Shown here in pieces: positions 56,801-64,000 of a stretch of DNA of 64,000 nucleotides (position 1 is its first letter; each line of letters begins with the position of its first letter). A model generated the notes under the pieces. It worked only from the letters and a program-made list of their open reading frames with translations, was not told the origin of the DNA and did no database searches. A program made the translations under genes and the position numbers. Origin of the DNA: Mycolicibacterium fluoranthenivorans (lineage in GTDB: Bacteria > Actinomycetota > Actinomycetes > Mycobacteriales > Mycobacteriaceae); contig NZ_JAANOW010000001.1 in NCBI RefSeq assembly GCF_011758805.1, positions 1,736,001 to 1,800,000 on the forward strand. The letters run 5' to 3'.

Positions 56801-57787
56801 TCAGTATGCGGGCTCATTGAGCGTCGCCAGCAGCCGCCGCGCCGCGGCCACCCGTGCGGCGGCGGGACCGGTCAACTCGTCGAGCGCGCACTCCGGATCG
56901 GCAGGCGGCCCCATGTGCCCGCACCCGCGCGGACAGTCCTGCACCGCCTCGGCCAGATCGGAGAAGGCCTGCACCACGTCATCGGGCGCGATGTGGGCAA
57001 GGCCGAACGAGCGGATACCCGGGGTGTCGATCACCCAGCCGGATCCGCGCAGCGGTAGCGCGATCGACTGCGTCGAGGTGTGCCTGCCCTTGCCGACACC
57101 GGTCACCGACCCGGTGGCTCGGTCCGCGTCGGGCACAAGACGATTCACCAGAGTCGACTTGCCGACCCCGGAATGTCCCAGCAACACGGTCACGTGACCT
57201 TGCAGCATGGGCGCCACCACATCGAGCGGATCCTCGCGCCCGGCCGTCAACACGATCAGGTCGAGATCGACGAACTGCGCCGCGAAGGGCTCCGGCGGCG
57301 CAAGATCCGATTTGGTGAGGCAGAGGATCGGCGTCAGCCCACCCGCATACGCGGCGATCAGGGCCCGTTCCACGAAGCCGGTCCGTGGCGGCGGATCGGC
57401 CAGTGCCACCACGATGAGCAGCTGGTCGGCGTTGGCGACCACCACGCGCTCGGTGGGATCGGTGTCATCGGCGGTGCGGCGCAACACCGTTCGCCGATCC
57501 TTGCGGCGAACGATCCGGGCCAGCGTGTCGGTGCGCCCGGACAGGTCGCCGACGATGTCCACCTCGTCGCCGACGACGATCGGGGTGCGGCCCAGCTCGC
57601 GGGCCCGCATCGCGGTCACGTGCCGGTCCGGGTCACCGTCCAGGGCGCACCCCCATCGCCCGCGGTCGACGGTGACGACCATCGCTTCGGCGGCGTCGGC
57701 ATGGTCGGGGCGGTTCTTGGTGCGCGGCCGCGAGCCCTTGCCCGGGCGCACCCGGACATCGGACTCGTCATAGTCGGCCGCCTTCAC
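56801..57787 (-). CDS. rsgA: Ribosome small subunit-dependent GTPase RsgA
   Basis: Circularly permuted GTPase that checks late 30S assembly. The 328-residue product has an OB domain, then G4 LTKSD before G1 LGHSGVGKSTLVN and G3 DTPGIRSFG, the permuted order typical of RsgA, and a C-terminal zinc site (CPRGCGHMGPPADPEC). Start GTG 57787. Lies 7 bases after aroA; probable two-gene operon. Confidence 0.95.
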   Translation of the reverse strand: MKAADYDESDVRVRPGKGSRPRTKNRPDHADAAEAMVVTVDRGRWGCALDGDPDRHVTAMRARELGRTPIVVGDEVDIVGDLSGRTDTLARIVRRKDRRTVLRRTADDTDPTERVVVANADQLLIVVALADPPPRTGFVERALIAAYAGGLTPILCLTKSDLAPPEPFAAQFVDLDLIVLTAGREDPLDVVAPMLQGHVTVLLGHSGVGKSTLVNRLVPDADRATGSVTGVGKGRHTSTQSIALPLRGSGWVIDTPGIRSFGLAHIAPDDVVQAFSDLAEAVQDCPRGCGHMGPPADPECALDELTGPAAARVAAARRLLATLNEPAY

Positions 57788-57794
57788 GATCCGG

Positions 57795-59099
57795 CTATCC
57801 CTGATCGTCCAGCAGCATGTCGGTCCACATCCCGGGAAAGTCCGGCAGCGTCTTGGCGGTGGTCCCGATGTCCTCCACCGTCACGTCGGGTACGCGCAAC
57901 CCGATGATCGCCCCGGCGGTGGCCATCCGGTGGTCGGCATAGGAATGCCAGGTTCCGCCGTGCAGCGCGGTGGCGGTGATCACCAAACCGTCCGGCGTTT
58001 CGACGCAGTCACCACCCAGGCCGTTGATCTCGGCGCTCAAGGCGGCCAGCCGGTCGGTCTCGTGTCCGCGCAGGTGGGCGATTCCACGCAGCGTGGACAC
58101 CGAACCGGGGCGGGCCAGAGCGGCCAGCGCAGCCATGGACGGGGCGAGTTCACCGACATCGTGCAGGTCGACGTCGATACCGTCATAGGACGATGCGCCC
58201 TGCACCTCCAGATACGAATCCTTTTGCACCGCTTCCACACCCAGGAGCGCCAGCAAGCCCAGAATGACCTCGGCGGGCTGGATGCTGACGGCCGGCCAGC
58301 GATTGATCCGCACCGTCCCGCCGGTGACGGCCGCAGCGGCCAGGAAGGGCACCGAGTTGGACAGGTCGGGCTCGATGTCCCAGTGCCGCGCGGCGATCGG
58401 GCCGGGCTCGACCCGCCAGCGGTTGCGCTGCGAATCGTCCACGGTCACACCGGCGTCGCGCAGCATGGACACCGTCATGTCGATATGCGGAGCCGACGGC
58501 ACCGACTCGCCGGTGTGCACCACGGTGAGGCCGTCGCGGAAAGTGGCGCCCGCCAGCAGCAGACCCGACACGAACTGCGACGACCCGGAGGCGTCGATGT
58601 ACACCTCGCCGCCGTCGGCCCCGCCCTGCCCGCGCACCTCGAACGGCAGTCCGTCGCCGTCGATCCGCACCCCGACGCCACGTAACCCGTCCAGCAGCGG
58701 GGCAATGGGCCGGGCACGGGCCTGCTCGTCCCCGTCGAAGGTGACGGTCTGGGTGCTCAGGGCGGCCACCGCGGGAACGAACCGCAGCACCGTGCCGGCC
58801 AGTCCGCAGTCGATCCGGGTTCCCGGCGTGGGGGCGATGGTCCCGCTGACCGTCAGCTCGGTGTCGCCGAGGATGGTCAGCCCCAGCGCCTGTAGGGCGC
58901 CGATCATCAGGTCGGTGTCCCGACTGCGCAGCGCGCCGCTCACGGTCGAGGTGCGCCGTTCTTCCCCGTCGCTTCGCTCGCCCCGGCACGTCGCCAGCGC
59001 GGCCAGGATCAGCGCCCGGTTGGTCAGCGACTTGGACCCGGGCACGGTCACGGTGGCGTTCACGGGTTCCGATGTCGACGGTGCCGGCCAGTCAGTCAC
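57795..59099 (-). CDS. aroA: EPSP synthase
   Basis: 3-phosphoshikimate 1-carboxyvinyltransferase, sixth step of the shikimate pathway. The 434-residue product has [18 protein letters not shown] (about residues 19-36), [35 protein letters not shown] and [13 protein letters not shown]. Compared with the M. tuberculosis protein it carries an extra segment GERSDGEE (about residues 40-47) after the first helix, encoded by a dispersed repeat. GTG 59099 is chosen to start with TDWPAP as in relatives. Divergent from the SRAP gene with only 19 bases between starts. Confidence 0.93.
   Translation of the reverse strand: MTDWPAPSTSEPVNATVTVPGSKSLTNRALILAALATCRGERSDGEERRTSTVSGALRSRDTDLMIGALQALGLTILGDTELTVSGTIAPTPGTRIDCGLAGTVLRFVPAVAALSTQTVTFDGDEQARARPIAPLLDGLRGVGVRIDGDGLPFEVRGQGGADGGEVYIDASGSSQFVSGLLLAGATFRDGLTVVHTGESVPSAPHIDMTVSMLRDAGVTVDDSQRNRWRVEPGPIAARHWDIEPDLSNSVPFLAAAAVTGGTVRINRWPAVSIQPAEVILGLLALLGVEAVQKDSYLEVQGASSYDGIDVDLHDVGELAPSMAALAALARPGSVSTLRGIAHLRGHETDRLAALSAEINGLGGDCVETPDGLVITATALHGGTWHSYADHRMATAGAIIGLRVPDVTVEDIGTTAKTLPDFPGMWTDMLLDDQG
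58963..58984. repeat. Dispersed GAGCGAAGCGACGGG element inside aroA
   Basis: 22 bases identical (reverse complement) to 29039-29060 between rubB and the TetR gene. Here it lies in the aroA coding frame and encodes GERSDGE. Confidence 0.85.
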
Positions 59100-59105
59100 G
59101 ACCTC

Positions 59106-59111
59106 TATCCT
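59106..59111 (+). promoter_or_regulatory. -10 element for leaderless SRAP transcript
   Basis: TATCCT ends 7 bases before ATG 59119, the spacing expected if transcription starts at the A of the start codon. No Shine-Dalgarno sequence fits in the 19-base divergent gap. Confidence 0.55.
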
Positions 59112-59118
59112 GCCTGGT

Positions 59119-59877
59119 ATGTGTGGGCGATTTGCGGTGACCACCGACCCGGCGCTGCTGGCCGAGAAAATCAAGGCTCTCGATGAGACGGCTGAGACCG
59201 CCAAAGATGCTGGTCCCAATTACAACGTGGCGCCCACCACGACCGTGAGCACGGTGGTCAAACGGCATGACCAACCCGACGACGAATCCACCCGACGCCT
59301 GCGGTCGATGCGGTGGGGACTGGTCCCACCCTGGGCGAAGTCCAATGCCGACGGCAGCCCCGACACCAAGGGGCCGCTGCTGATCAATGCCCGCGCCGAG
59401 ACGCTCACGACCTCACCTGCGTTTCGCGGGCCGGCGAAAAGCAAGCGCTGTCTGGTGCCGATGGACGGCTGGTACGAGTGGAAACCCAATCCCGCGGCGG
59501 ACGGCAAGAAGGCGACCAAGACACCGTTCTACATGTACGCCGGTGACGGTGAACCGCTGTTCATGGCGGGGTTGTGGTCCACCTGGCGGCCGAAAGACGC
59601 GGCGAAGGACAGCACCCCGCTGCTGAGCTGCACCATCATCACCACCGACGCGGCCGCCCAGTTGTCCGATATCCACGATCGGATGCCCTTGACCATCAGC
59701 GAGGCCGACTGGGACCGCTGGCTGGACCCCGATGCGCCCATCGACGAGGGACTGCTGCGCGGGCACGGGGATCTGGACCGCATCGAGATCCGCGAGGTGT
59801 CTCGGCTGGTGAACAGCGTCCGTAACAACGGCCCTGAGCTCATCGAGGCCGTCGAACCCGAACCCGGCCTCTTTTGA
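59119..59877 (+). CDS. SOS response-associated peptidase (SRAP/HMCES-like)
   Basis: Forms covalent DNA-protein crosslinks with abasic sites in single-stranded DNA. The 252-residue product has the catalytic Cys at residue 2 (MCGRFA), [29 protein letters not shown] and the conserved His in DIHDRMP. The exposed Cys2 after Met removal requires exactly ATG 59119. Probably leaderless; divergent from aroA. Confidence 0.95.
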   Translation: MCGRFAVTTDPALLAEKIKALDETAETAKDAGPNYNVAPTTTVSTVVKRHDQPDDESTRRLRSMRWGLVPPWAKSNADGSPDTKGPLLINARAETLTTSPAFRGPAKSKRCLVPMDGWYEWKPNPAADGKKATKTPFYMYAGDGEPLFMAGLWSTWRPKDAAKDSTPLLSCTIITTDAAAQLSDIHDRMPLTISEADWDRWLDPDAPIDEGLLRGHGDLDRIEIREVSRLVNSVRNNGPELIEAVEPEPGLF

Positions 59878-59890
59878 GAAAGGCGGCCCT

Positions 59891-61357
59891 GTGACCCCCG
59901 ACCTGGTCGATGCTCTCGGTGCAGACCTGCGCGCGGCCGGCTACACCGTCGACGGCGTCGCCGACCTGCTGGGCGCCGACGCGCACGCCGCACTCGGCAG
60001 GGGCGTGTGGTGGCCCGCATTGCGTGCCTGCGACGCGGCCGGTGGGCCGCTGGCCACGTTGGTGCGGCTGTTCCTGCTCGGTGCGCAGGAGACCCCTGAG
60101 CGGGTCGCGGCGGCGTTCCCCAGCGCTGGACTGGCGGCGCTGACGGCCGAGGGTGTCCTGCAGGACACCGGCGACACCGTCCGCGCGATCCTCGACATCC
60201 GGCCCCATTCCGACGGGGCTCGCGACTTTCTCGTGGTGTCCGATCAGGATGCCGCCGTGCGCAGCGGGCCCGTCCAGCCCGACCAGGTCCTCGGTATCGG
60301 CGGCGCCTCGATGTCCCTGGCCCGTGCCGTGGTGCGCACACCCGCGCGACGTGCACTCGATCTCGGCACCGGCTGCGGCATCCAGGCCCTGCACCTGGAT
60401 GCGCACTGTACGGAGATCGTGGCGACCGATACCAATGAGCGGGCGTTGACGCTGGCCGCGGCTACTGCGCGTCTCAACGGCATGACGTGGGATCTGCGGC
60501 GCGGCAGCCTGTTCGAGCCGGTTTCGGGGGAGCGGTTCGACCTGATCGTGTCGAACCCGCCGTTCGTGGTGGGCGTCGGGTCTCAGGACTATATCTACCG
60601 CGACTCCGGCATGGCCGGAGATGCGTTGTGCCGCACCATCGTCGAACAGATCGGCGACCATCTGAATCCCGGCGGTACTGCCTTTGTCATGGCCAATTGG
60701 ATTGTCCAGGGCGAGGATTGGCGTCCCCGCGTGCAGGGTTGGCTGGCCGGCACCGGACTGCATGCCTGGGTGGTGCAGCGCGAACTGGCCGACCCGGTCA
60801 GCTATGTCTCGCTGTGGCTGGCCGATGCCGGTGAGGAACCCGAGCAGGCCGCGGCGCGGGGTGGTGCGTGGCTGGACTGGTTCGCCGAACAGGGCGTCAC
60901 CGGTATCGGCATGGGGCTGATCGCCTTGCGCGTGCCCCGTCCCGGGGAAGAGGCGGAACAGACGTGTGAGGAAATTCTCGACGAGCCGGTCACGGGAGCC
61001 GAAGTCGACGCCTTCTTCGCGCGCCGCGCCTACCTGCGCGACACCACCGATGCGGACCTGCTGGCGGCGAGATTGTCGACGGCGCCGGTGATTCTGGAGG
61101 AGCGGTCGCTGCCCGGTCCCGAAGGCTGGCAGCAGGTGAGTGCGGCGGTGCGCAGGCCCGGCGGGCCGGCCGCGGTGATCGGCGTCGACGACGTGTTGCG
61201 GGCCCTGCTGGCCGGATGCCGCGGCGAGGTGCCACTCGGCACGTTGCTGCAACTGCTGGCCACCCACCACGGTGTCGACGCCGACGCGCTGGCCGAAGCC
61301 GCGCTGCCCGAGATCCGCGAGGCCATCGGCCGCGGAATCCTCTACCAGGCAGGCTGA
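59891..61357 (+). CDS. HemK/PrmC-like class I methyltransferase (DUF7059 type)
   Basis: A 488-residue protein: an N-terminal helical domain (about 1-150), a methyltransferase domain with motif I ALDLGTGCGIQALHL (about 155) and motif IV SNPPFVVG (about 220), typical of N-methylating HemK/PrmC-like enzymes, and a C-terminal extension to residue 488 of unknown function. Target could be a protein Gln, RNA or small molecule. GTG 59891, 13 bases after the SRAP gene. Confidence 0.87.
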   Translation: MTPDLVDALGADLRAAGYTVDGVADLLGADAHAALGRGVWWPALRACDAAGGPLATLVRLFLLGAQETPERVAAAFPSAGLAALTAEGVLQDTGDTVRAILDIRPHSDGARDFLVVSDQDAAVRSGPVQPDQVLGIGGASMSLARAVVRTPARRALDLGTGCGIQALHLDAHCTEIVATDTNERALTLAAATARLNGMTWDLRRGSLFEPVSGERFDLIVSNPPFVVGVGSQDYIYRDSGMAGDALCRTIVEQIGDHLNPGGTAFVMANWIVQGEDWRPRVQGWLAGTGLHAWVVQRELADPVSYVSLWLADAGEEPEQAAARGGAWLDWFAEQGVTGIGMGLIALRVPRPGEEAEQTCEEILDEPVTGAEVDAFFARRAYLRDTTDADLLAARLSTAPVILEERSLPGPEGWQQVSAAVRRPGGPAAVIGVDDVLRALLAGCRGEVPLGTLLQLLATHHGVDADALAEAALPEIREAIGRGILYQAG

Positions 61358-61358
61358 G

Positions 61359-62114
61359 TCAGCGTCGGACGGCGGTCACCACCGCATAGGGCGAATCGAA
61401 GGTCACCCCACCGGGTCCGGCGTGCGCGGAGAACGCCGAGGTGAACGCGTCCAGCAGCCGGGACCGCGTCCCGTCCTCGAGCTGACCCAGGATCGACAGG
61501 TGTATCGGCGATTCCCGGGTGAGGAACCGCATCGCCTGCTCGGTTGATTCGAATTGCCATGTGAGCACACCGGATTCGACGTGGATATCGGTGAAATCGC
61601 CGGCCAGTCGAGCCTCGGCGGTGCCCGGCTCACCCCACTGGTCGGGACCGTATGCGGCGGGTGGCGGCGGCCCGAGCACCTCCACGATCGGGTTGTAGAA
61701 CGGGTTGTCGGCAGCGCGCACCCAGGTGGAGAAGCCGAGTACGCCGCCGGGGCGCAGCAACCGGGTCAGTTCGGCGACCATGGCGCCGGGTTCGACGAAG
61801 ATGAGGCCCATATTCGACACGGCGGCATCGAATTCGGCAGCGGGCAGCCCGGTGGCGCTGGCGTCGGCGGCCACCCAGCGCACGGCGTCACCGCCGGGTT
61901 TCGCGGCGGCGATCGCCAACAGTTCGGGCGTGATGTCCACCCCGGTGACCTTCGCACCCGCGGCGGCGGCGGCCAGCGCCGCGCTGCCGGTCCCGCAGGC
62001 CACGTCGATCACGTCGGCACCGTGCAGTGGTCCCAGCGCTGCGACGATGCGCGCGGCGATCGGGGCGATGTGTTCGGCGACGGATTCATACCGTCCCGCG
62101 GACCAGGTCGTCAC
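61359..62114 (-). CDS. Class I SAM-dependent methyltransferase
   Basis: A 251-residue UbiE/type-11 methyltransferase: YESVAEHIAPIAARI at the N-terminus, motif I VIDVACGTGSAALAAA (about residue 35), VTGVDITPELL, LRPGGVLGFSTW. Substrate unknown, probably a small molecule. Stop abuts the convergent methyltransferase gene (1 base apart); divergent from the DUF2071 gene with 27 bases between starts. Confidence 0.9.
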   Translation of the reverse strand: MTTWSAGRYESVAEHIAPIAARIVAALGPLHGADVIDVACGTGSAALAAAAAGAKVTGVDITPELLAIAAAKPGGDAVRWVAADASATGLPAAEFDAAVSNMGLIFVEPGAMVAELTRLLRPGGVLGFSTWVRAADNPFYNPIVEVLGPPPPAAYGPDQWGEPGTAEARLAGDFTDIHVESGVLTWQFESTEQAMRFLTRESPIHLSILGQLEDGTRSRLLDAFTSAFSAHAGPGGVTFDSPYAVVTAVRR

Positions 62115-62141
62115 CGGGTCACCCTATGTCAGGATGACTCG

Positions 62142-62861
62142 GTGTCAGGCTTCTCCGTCACCGCGCCGCCGTTGCCGCGCCCGGTGTTCATCGGGCAGTT
62201 CTGGGGGGACCTGACGTTCCTGCACTGGCCCGTCGAACCGGACTCCGTCGCGCACCTGTACCCCGCCGGTACCCGTCCGGATGTGTTCGAGGACGGGCTG
62301 ACCTACGTGGGTCTGGTGCCGTTCGTCATGACGTGCAGCGCACTCGGCGACCGGTTGCCGCTGCCGTACTTCGGCGCGTTCGCCGAGACCAACGTCCGGC
62401 TGTACTCGGTCGACGACGCCGGCCGGCACGGTGTCTTGTTCCGGTCGTTGGAGACCGAGCGGCTCGCGGTCGTCGGGCTCACCCGGGCCGTGCTCGGCGT
62501 GCCCTACACCTGGGCCCAGATGCGAGTCACCCGGCACGACAACACGATTGCCTACGCCAGTGTCCGGCGCTGGCCGCGGCGGGGACTGCGCTCCCGGCTG
62601 GAGGTGCTGGTCGGGGATCCGGTGCAACCGACCCCGCTGGAGATCTGGCTGACCGCCCGCTGGGGTGCGCACACCCGTAAGGCCGGGCACACCTGGTGGG
62701 TGCCCAACGAACACCCGGCGTGGTCCCTGCACGCCGCCGAGGTCATCGGGCTCGACGACGATCTCGTGCCGGCGAGCGGTGTCACGGTGGCGGGGCCGCG
62801 GCTGCGGGCGCTGTACTCGGCGGGGGTGCGTGCCCGTTTCGGCCGGCCCAGTCTGGTCTGA
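62142..62861 (+). CDS. DUF2071 (YqjF-like) protein
   Basis: A 239-residue protein of unknown function with the family features FIGQFWGDLTFLHWPVEPDSVAHLYPAG (in pieces) at the N-terminus, YVGLVPFVM, FAETNVRLYSVD and a late HTWWVPNEHPAWSLHAAEV. GTG 62142 is chosen; upstream codons in frame overlap the divergent gene. Confidence 0.85.
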   Translation: MSGFSVTAPPLPRPVFIGQFWGDLTFLHWPVEPDSVAHLYPAGTRPDVFEDGLTYVGLVPFVMTCSALGDRLPLPYFGAFAETNVRLYSVDDAGRHGVLFRSLETERLAVVGLTRAVLGVPYTWAQMRVTRHDNTIAYASVRRWPRRGLRSRLEVLVGDPVQPTPLEIWLTARWGAHTRKAGHTWWVPNEHPAWSLHAAEVIGLDDDLVPASGVTVAGPRLRALYSAGVRARFGRPSLV

Positions 62862-62926
62862 CACCCGCCCGGTCAGATACCCACCCGGTCGCTTCGCTCC
62901 CACCCGCCCGGTCTGACACCCACCGG
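62862..62926. repeat. Short repetitive spacer
   Basis: Near-repeats of CACCCGCCCGGTC/CACCCACCGGTC fill the 65 bases between the DUF2071 stop and the convergent chrA stop; it also holds GTCGCTTCGCTCC, part of the dispersed element seen at 29039 and 58963. Confidence 0.6.
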
Positions 62927-64000
62927 TCAGCCGACCGGCCACCCGATCAGGTACGCGCCGACGCCGAGCAGGGCCGCGCCGACCAGTGTGCTGACCACCC
63001 CGCGGCGGGCGATCAGCAGGGCCACCGCGGCCGCCGCCAGAACGCCGAACTGCCAAGCATGTTCGGCGCCGAGTGCCAGCGGTACCGCGGACCCGGTGAT
63101 CGCCCCGATCACCGCGGGCCCGGCACCGGCCAGGAACGCCTGCACATACCGGTTCGCGCGCAGTGCGTCGAAATGCCGACCGCCCGCGATGACCATCACG
63201 AACGACGGTCCGAAGGCGAACAGCGCGGCCAGGAGTGCGCCGCCCAGCCCCGCCGCGGCGTAGCCGACCACCGCGACGGTGTGCAGCACCGGCCCCGGGG
63301 TGAGCTGGCCCAGCGCCACGGCATTGAGGAACTCGGCATCGGTCATCCAGCGGTGCTGGTGCACGGCGTCGTCCTGCATCAGCGGGATGATGACGAACCC
63401 GCCGCCGTAGGACAGCGCACCGACCTTGAACGCCGTCCACAGCAGGGCCGGGATCCCGGCCAGTGCCGGGGCGGCGGCCAGCAGTACCGGCCAGGCATGT
63501 GCGGCGGCGCGCGACGGTCTGACCCGGGCTGTGATCTCCAGCAGGCCGGCCGCGATCAACACCAGTACCAGCCACGGACCGGTCAATGCGGCGGCGAGCG
63601 CCCCGGCGGCGAAGTAGCCGATCCAGCGGGCCCGGTTCCAGCGGCTCACGCCTGCGCGCTGCCAGCTCGACGGGATCAATCCGAAGGCCGCATGTACCGC
63701 GACCGCCGCCACCGCGGCACCCGCGCCGGCGGCGGCGCCGCGTGCCCAGCCGGGTGCGCCGCCGGACAGAAAGAACGCCGCGAGCGCGAGGATCACGAAC
63801 AACCCGGGCAGGATGAACGCCAGACCGCCGACGATCGCCCCGCTGAACCCACGTAGCCGCCAGGCGGTGTAGATCGCCAGCTGTGTCGACGCGGGACCCG
63901 GCAGCAGGTTCATCGCGGCGATCGCGTCCTCGAACTCGTCTGCGTCCAGCCACCGGCGCCGCTGCACGCAGAGCTCCCTGAGCAGGGCGATATGGGCCGG
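62927..64000 (-). CDS. chrA: Chromate transporter ChrA (5' end outside window)
   Basis: At least 358 codons of a CHR-family transporter; the frame continues past base 64000 (reads PAHIALLRELCVQRRRWLDADEF at the edge, the conserved entry of the first CHR domain, in pieces). Both halves carry the family motif: NLLPGPASTQLAIY and QLTPGPVLHTVAVVGY, with about ten hydrophobic segments, so this is the two-domain form. Exports chromate or a related oxyanion by proton exchange. Confidence 0.92.
   Translation of the reverse strand, partial: PAHIALLRELCVQRRRWLDADEFEDAIAAMNLLPGPASTQLAIYTAWRLRGFSGAIVGGLAFILPGLFVILALAAFFLSGGAPGWARGAAAGAGAAVAAVAVHAAFGLIPSSWQRAGVSRWNRARWIGYFAAGALAAALTGPWLVLVLIAAGLLEITARVRPSRAAAHAWPVLLAAAPALAGIPALLWTAFKVGALSYGGGFVIIPLMQDDAVHQHRWMTDAEFLNAVALGQLTPGPVLHTVAVVGYAAAGLGGALLAALFAFGPSFVMVIAGGRHFDALRANRYVQAFLAGAGPAVIGAITGSAVPLALGAEHAWQFGVLAAAAVALLIARRGVVSTLVGAALLGVGAYLIGWPVG

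Overview
The window is chromosomal DNA of a high-GC, fast-growing mycobacterium (Mycolicibacterium type). Markers for this are wbbL/manB, the F420 genes fbiA/fbiB, whiB2, the mtrA-mtrB-lpqB operon, a LpqB/ComF/HPF/SecA1 run, desA3 with its ferredoxin-reductase partner, and tight ATGA/GTGA start-stop overlaps. From family knowledge, the backbone follows the order of the M. tuberculosis Rv3265c-Rv3226c region. Two large blocks look added relative to that order: about 11.0-27.3 kb (between manA and alkB) and about 31.4-42.1 kb (between ahcY and tmk). No tRNA, rRNA, CRISPR array, phage or transposase gene was recognised.

Region by region. 0-11 kb: cell-wall and mannose metabolism (end of a glycosidase, wbbL, manB, pmmA, a SIS-domain TobH-like protein, manA), the convergent fbiA-fbiB-Nudix operon on the minus strand, and whiB2 with a long regulatory leader. 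11-19 kb: an alcohol-oxidation block made of an NDMA-dependent methanol/diol dehydrogenase (Mno/Mdo), a MoxR ATPase, a VWA protein, a second iron-type alcohol dehydrogenase and a GAF histidine kinase plus LuxR regulator (MnoS/MnoR type). Both dehydrogenase promoters carry the same dyad. 19-24 kb: a minus-strand DinB / cytochrome b561 / catalase-like / small secreted protein group and a second two-component system. 23.6-27.3 kb: a compact mycofactocin locus (mftM divergent from mftA-mftB-mftC-mftD) lacking mftE and mftF. Mycofactocin is the cofactor that NDMA-type dehydrogenases need, so this block probably serves the one at 11-19 kb. 27.3-31.4 kb: alkB, two rubredoxins, a TetR regulator and ahcY; alkane hydroxylation makes alcohols, which again fits a mycofactocin setting.

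31.4-35.7 kb holds secreted esterase/lipase and CocE-type hydrolase genes and a PaiB-type flavoprotein. 35.8-42.1 kb is the most unusual part: a minus-strand CpnT-like polymorphic toxin locus with two WXG100-type partner genes and a 1,672-codon toxin reading frame with a papain-fold (Tox-PL) domain. Two tandem mosaic immunity-like genes are nested out of frame inside that open reading frame, and a low-GC terminal toxin module follows with its own small downstream gene.

42.2-64 kb returns to conserved mycobacterial backbone: tmk, mtrA-mtrB-lpqB, comF, hpf, secA1, an Rv3235-like gene, a WS/DGAT protein with a degenerate active site, a DUF6912 gene, the oxidoreductase and desA3 sharing a palindromic operator, rsgA and aroA (minus strand), a divergent SRAP gene, two methyltransferases, a DUF2071 protein and the 3' part of a chromate transporter gene that runs off the end.
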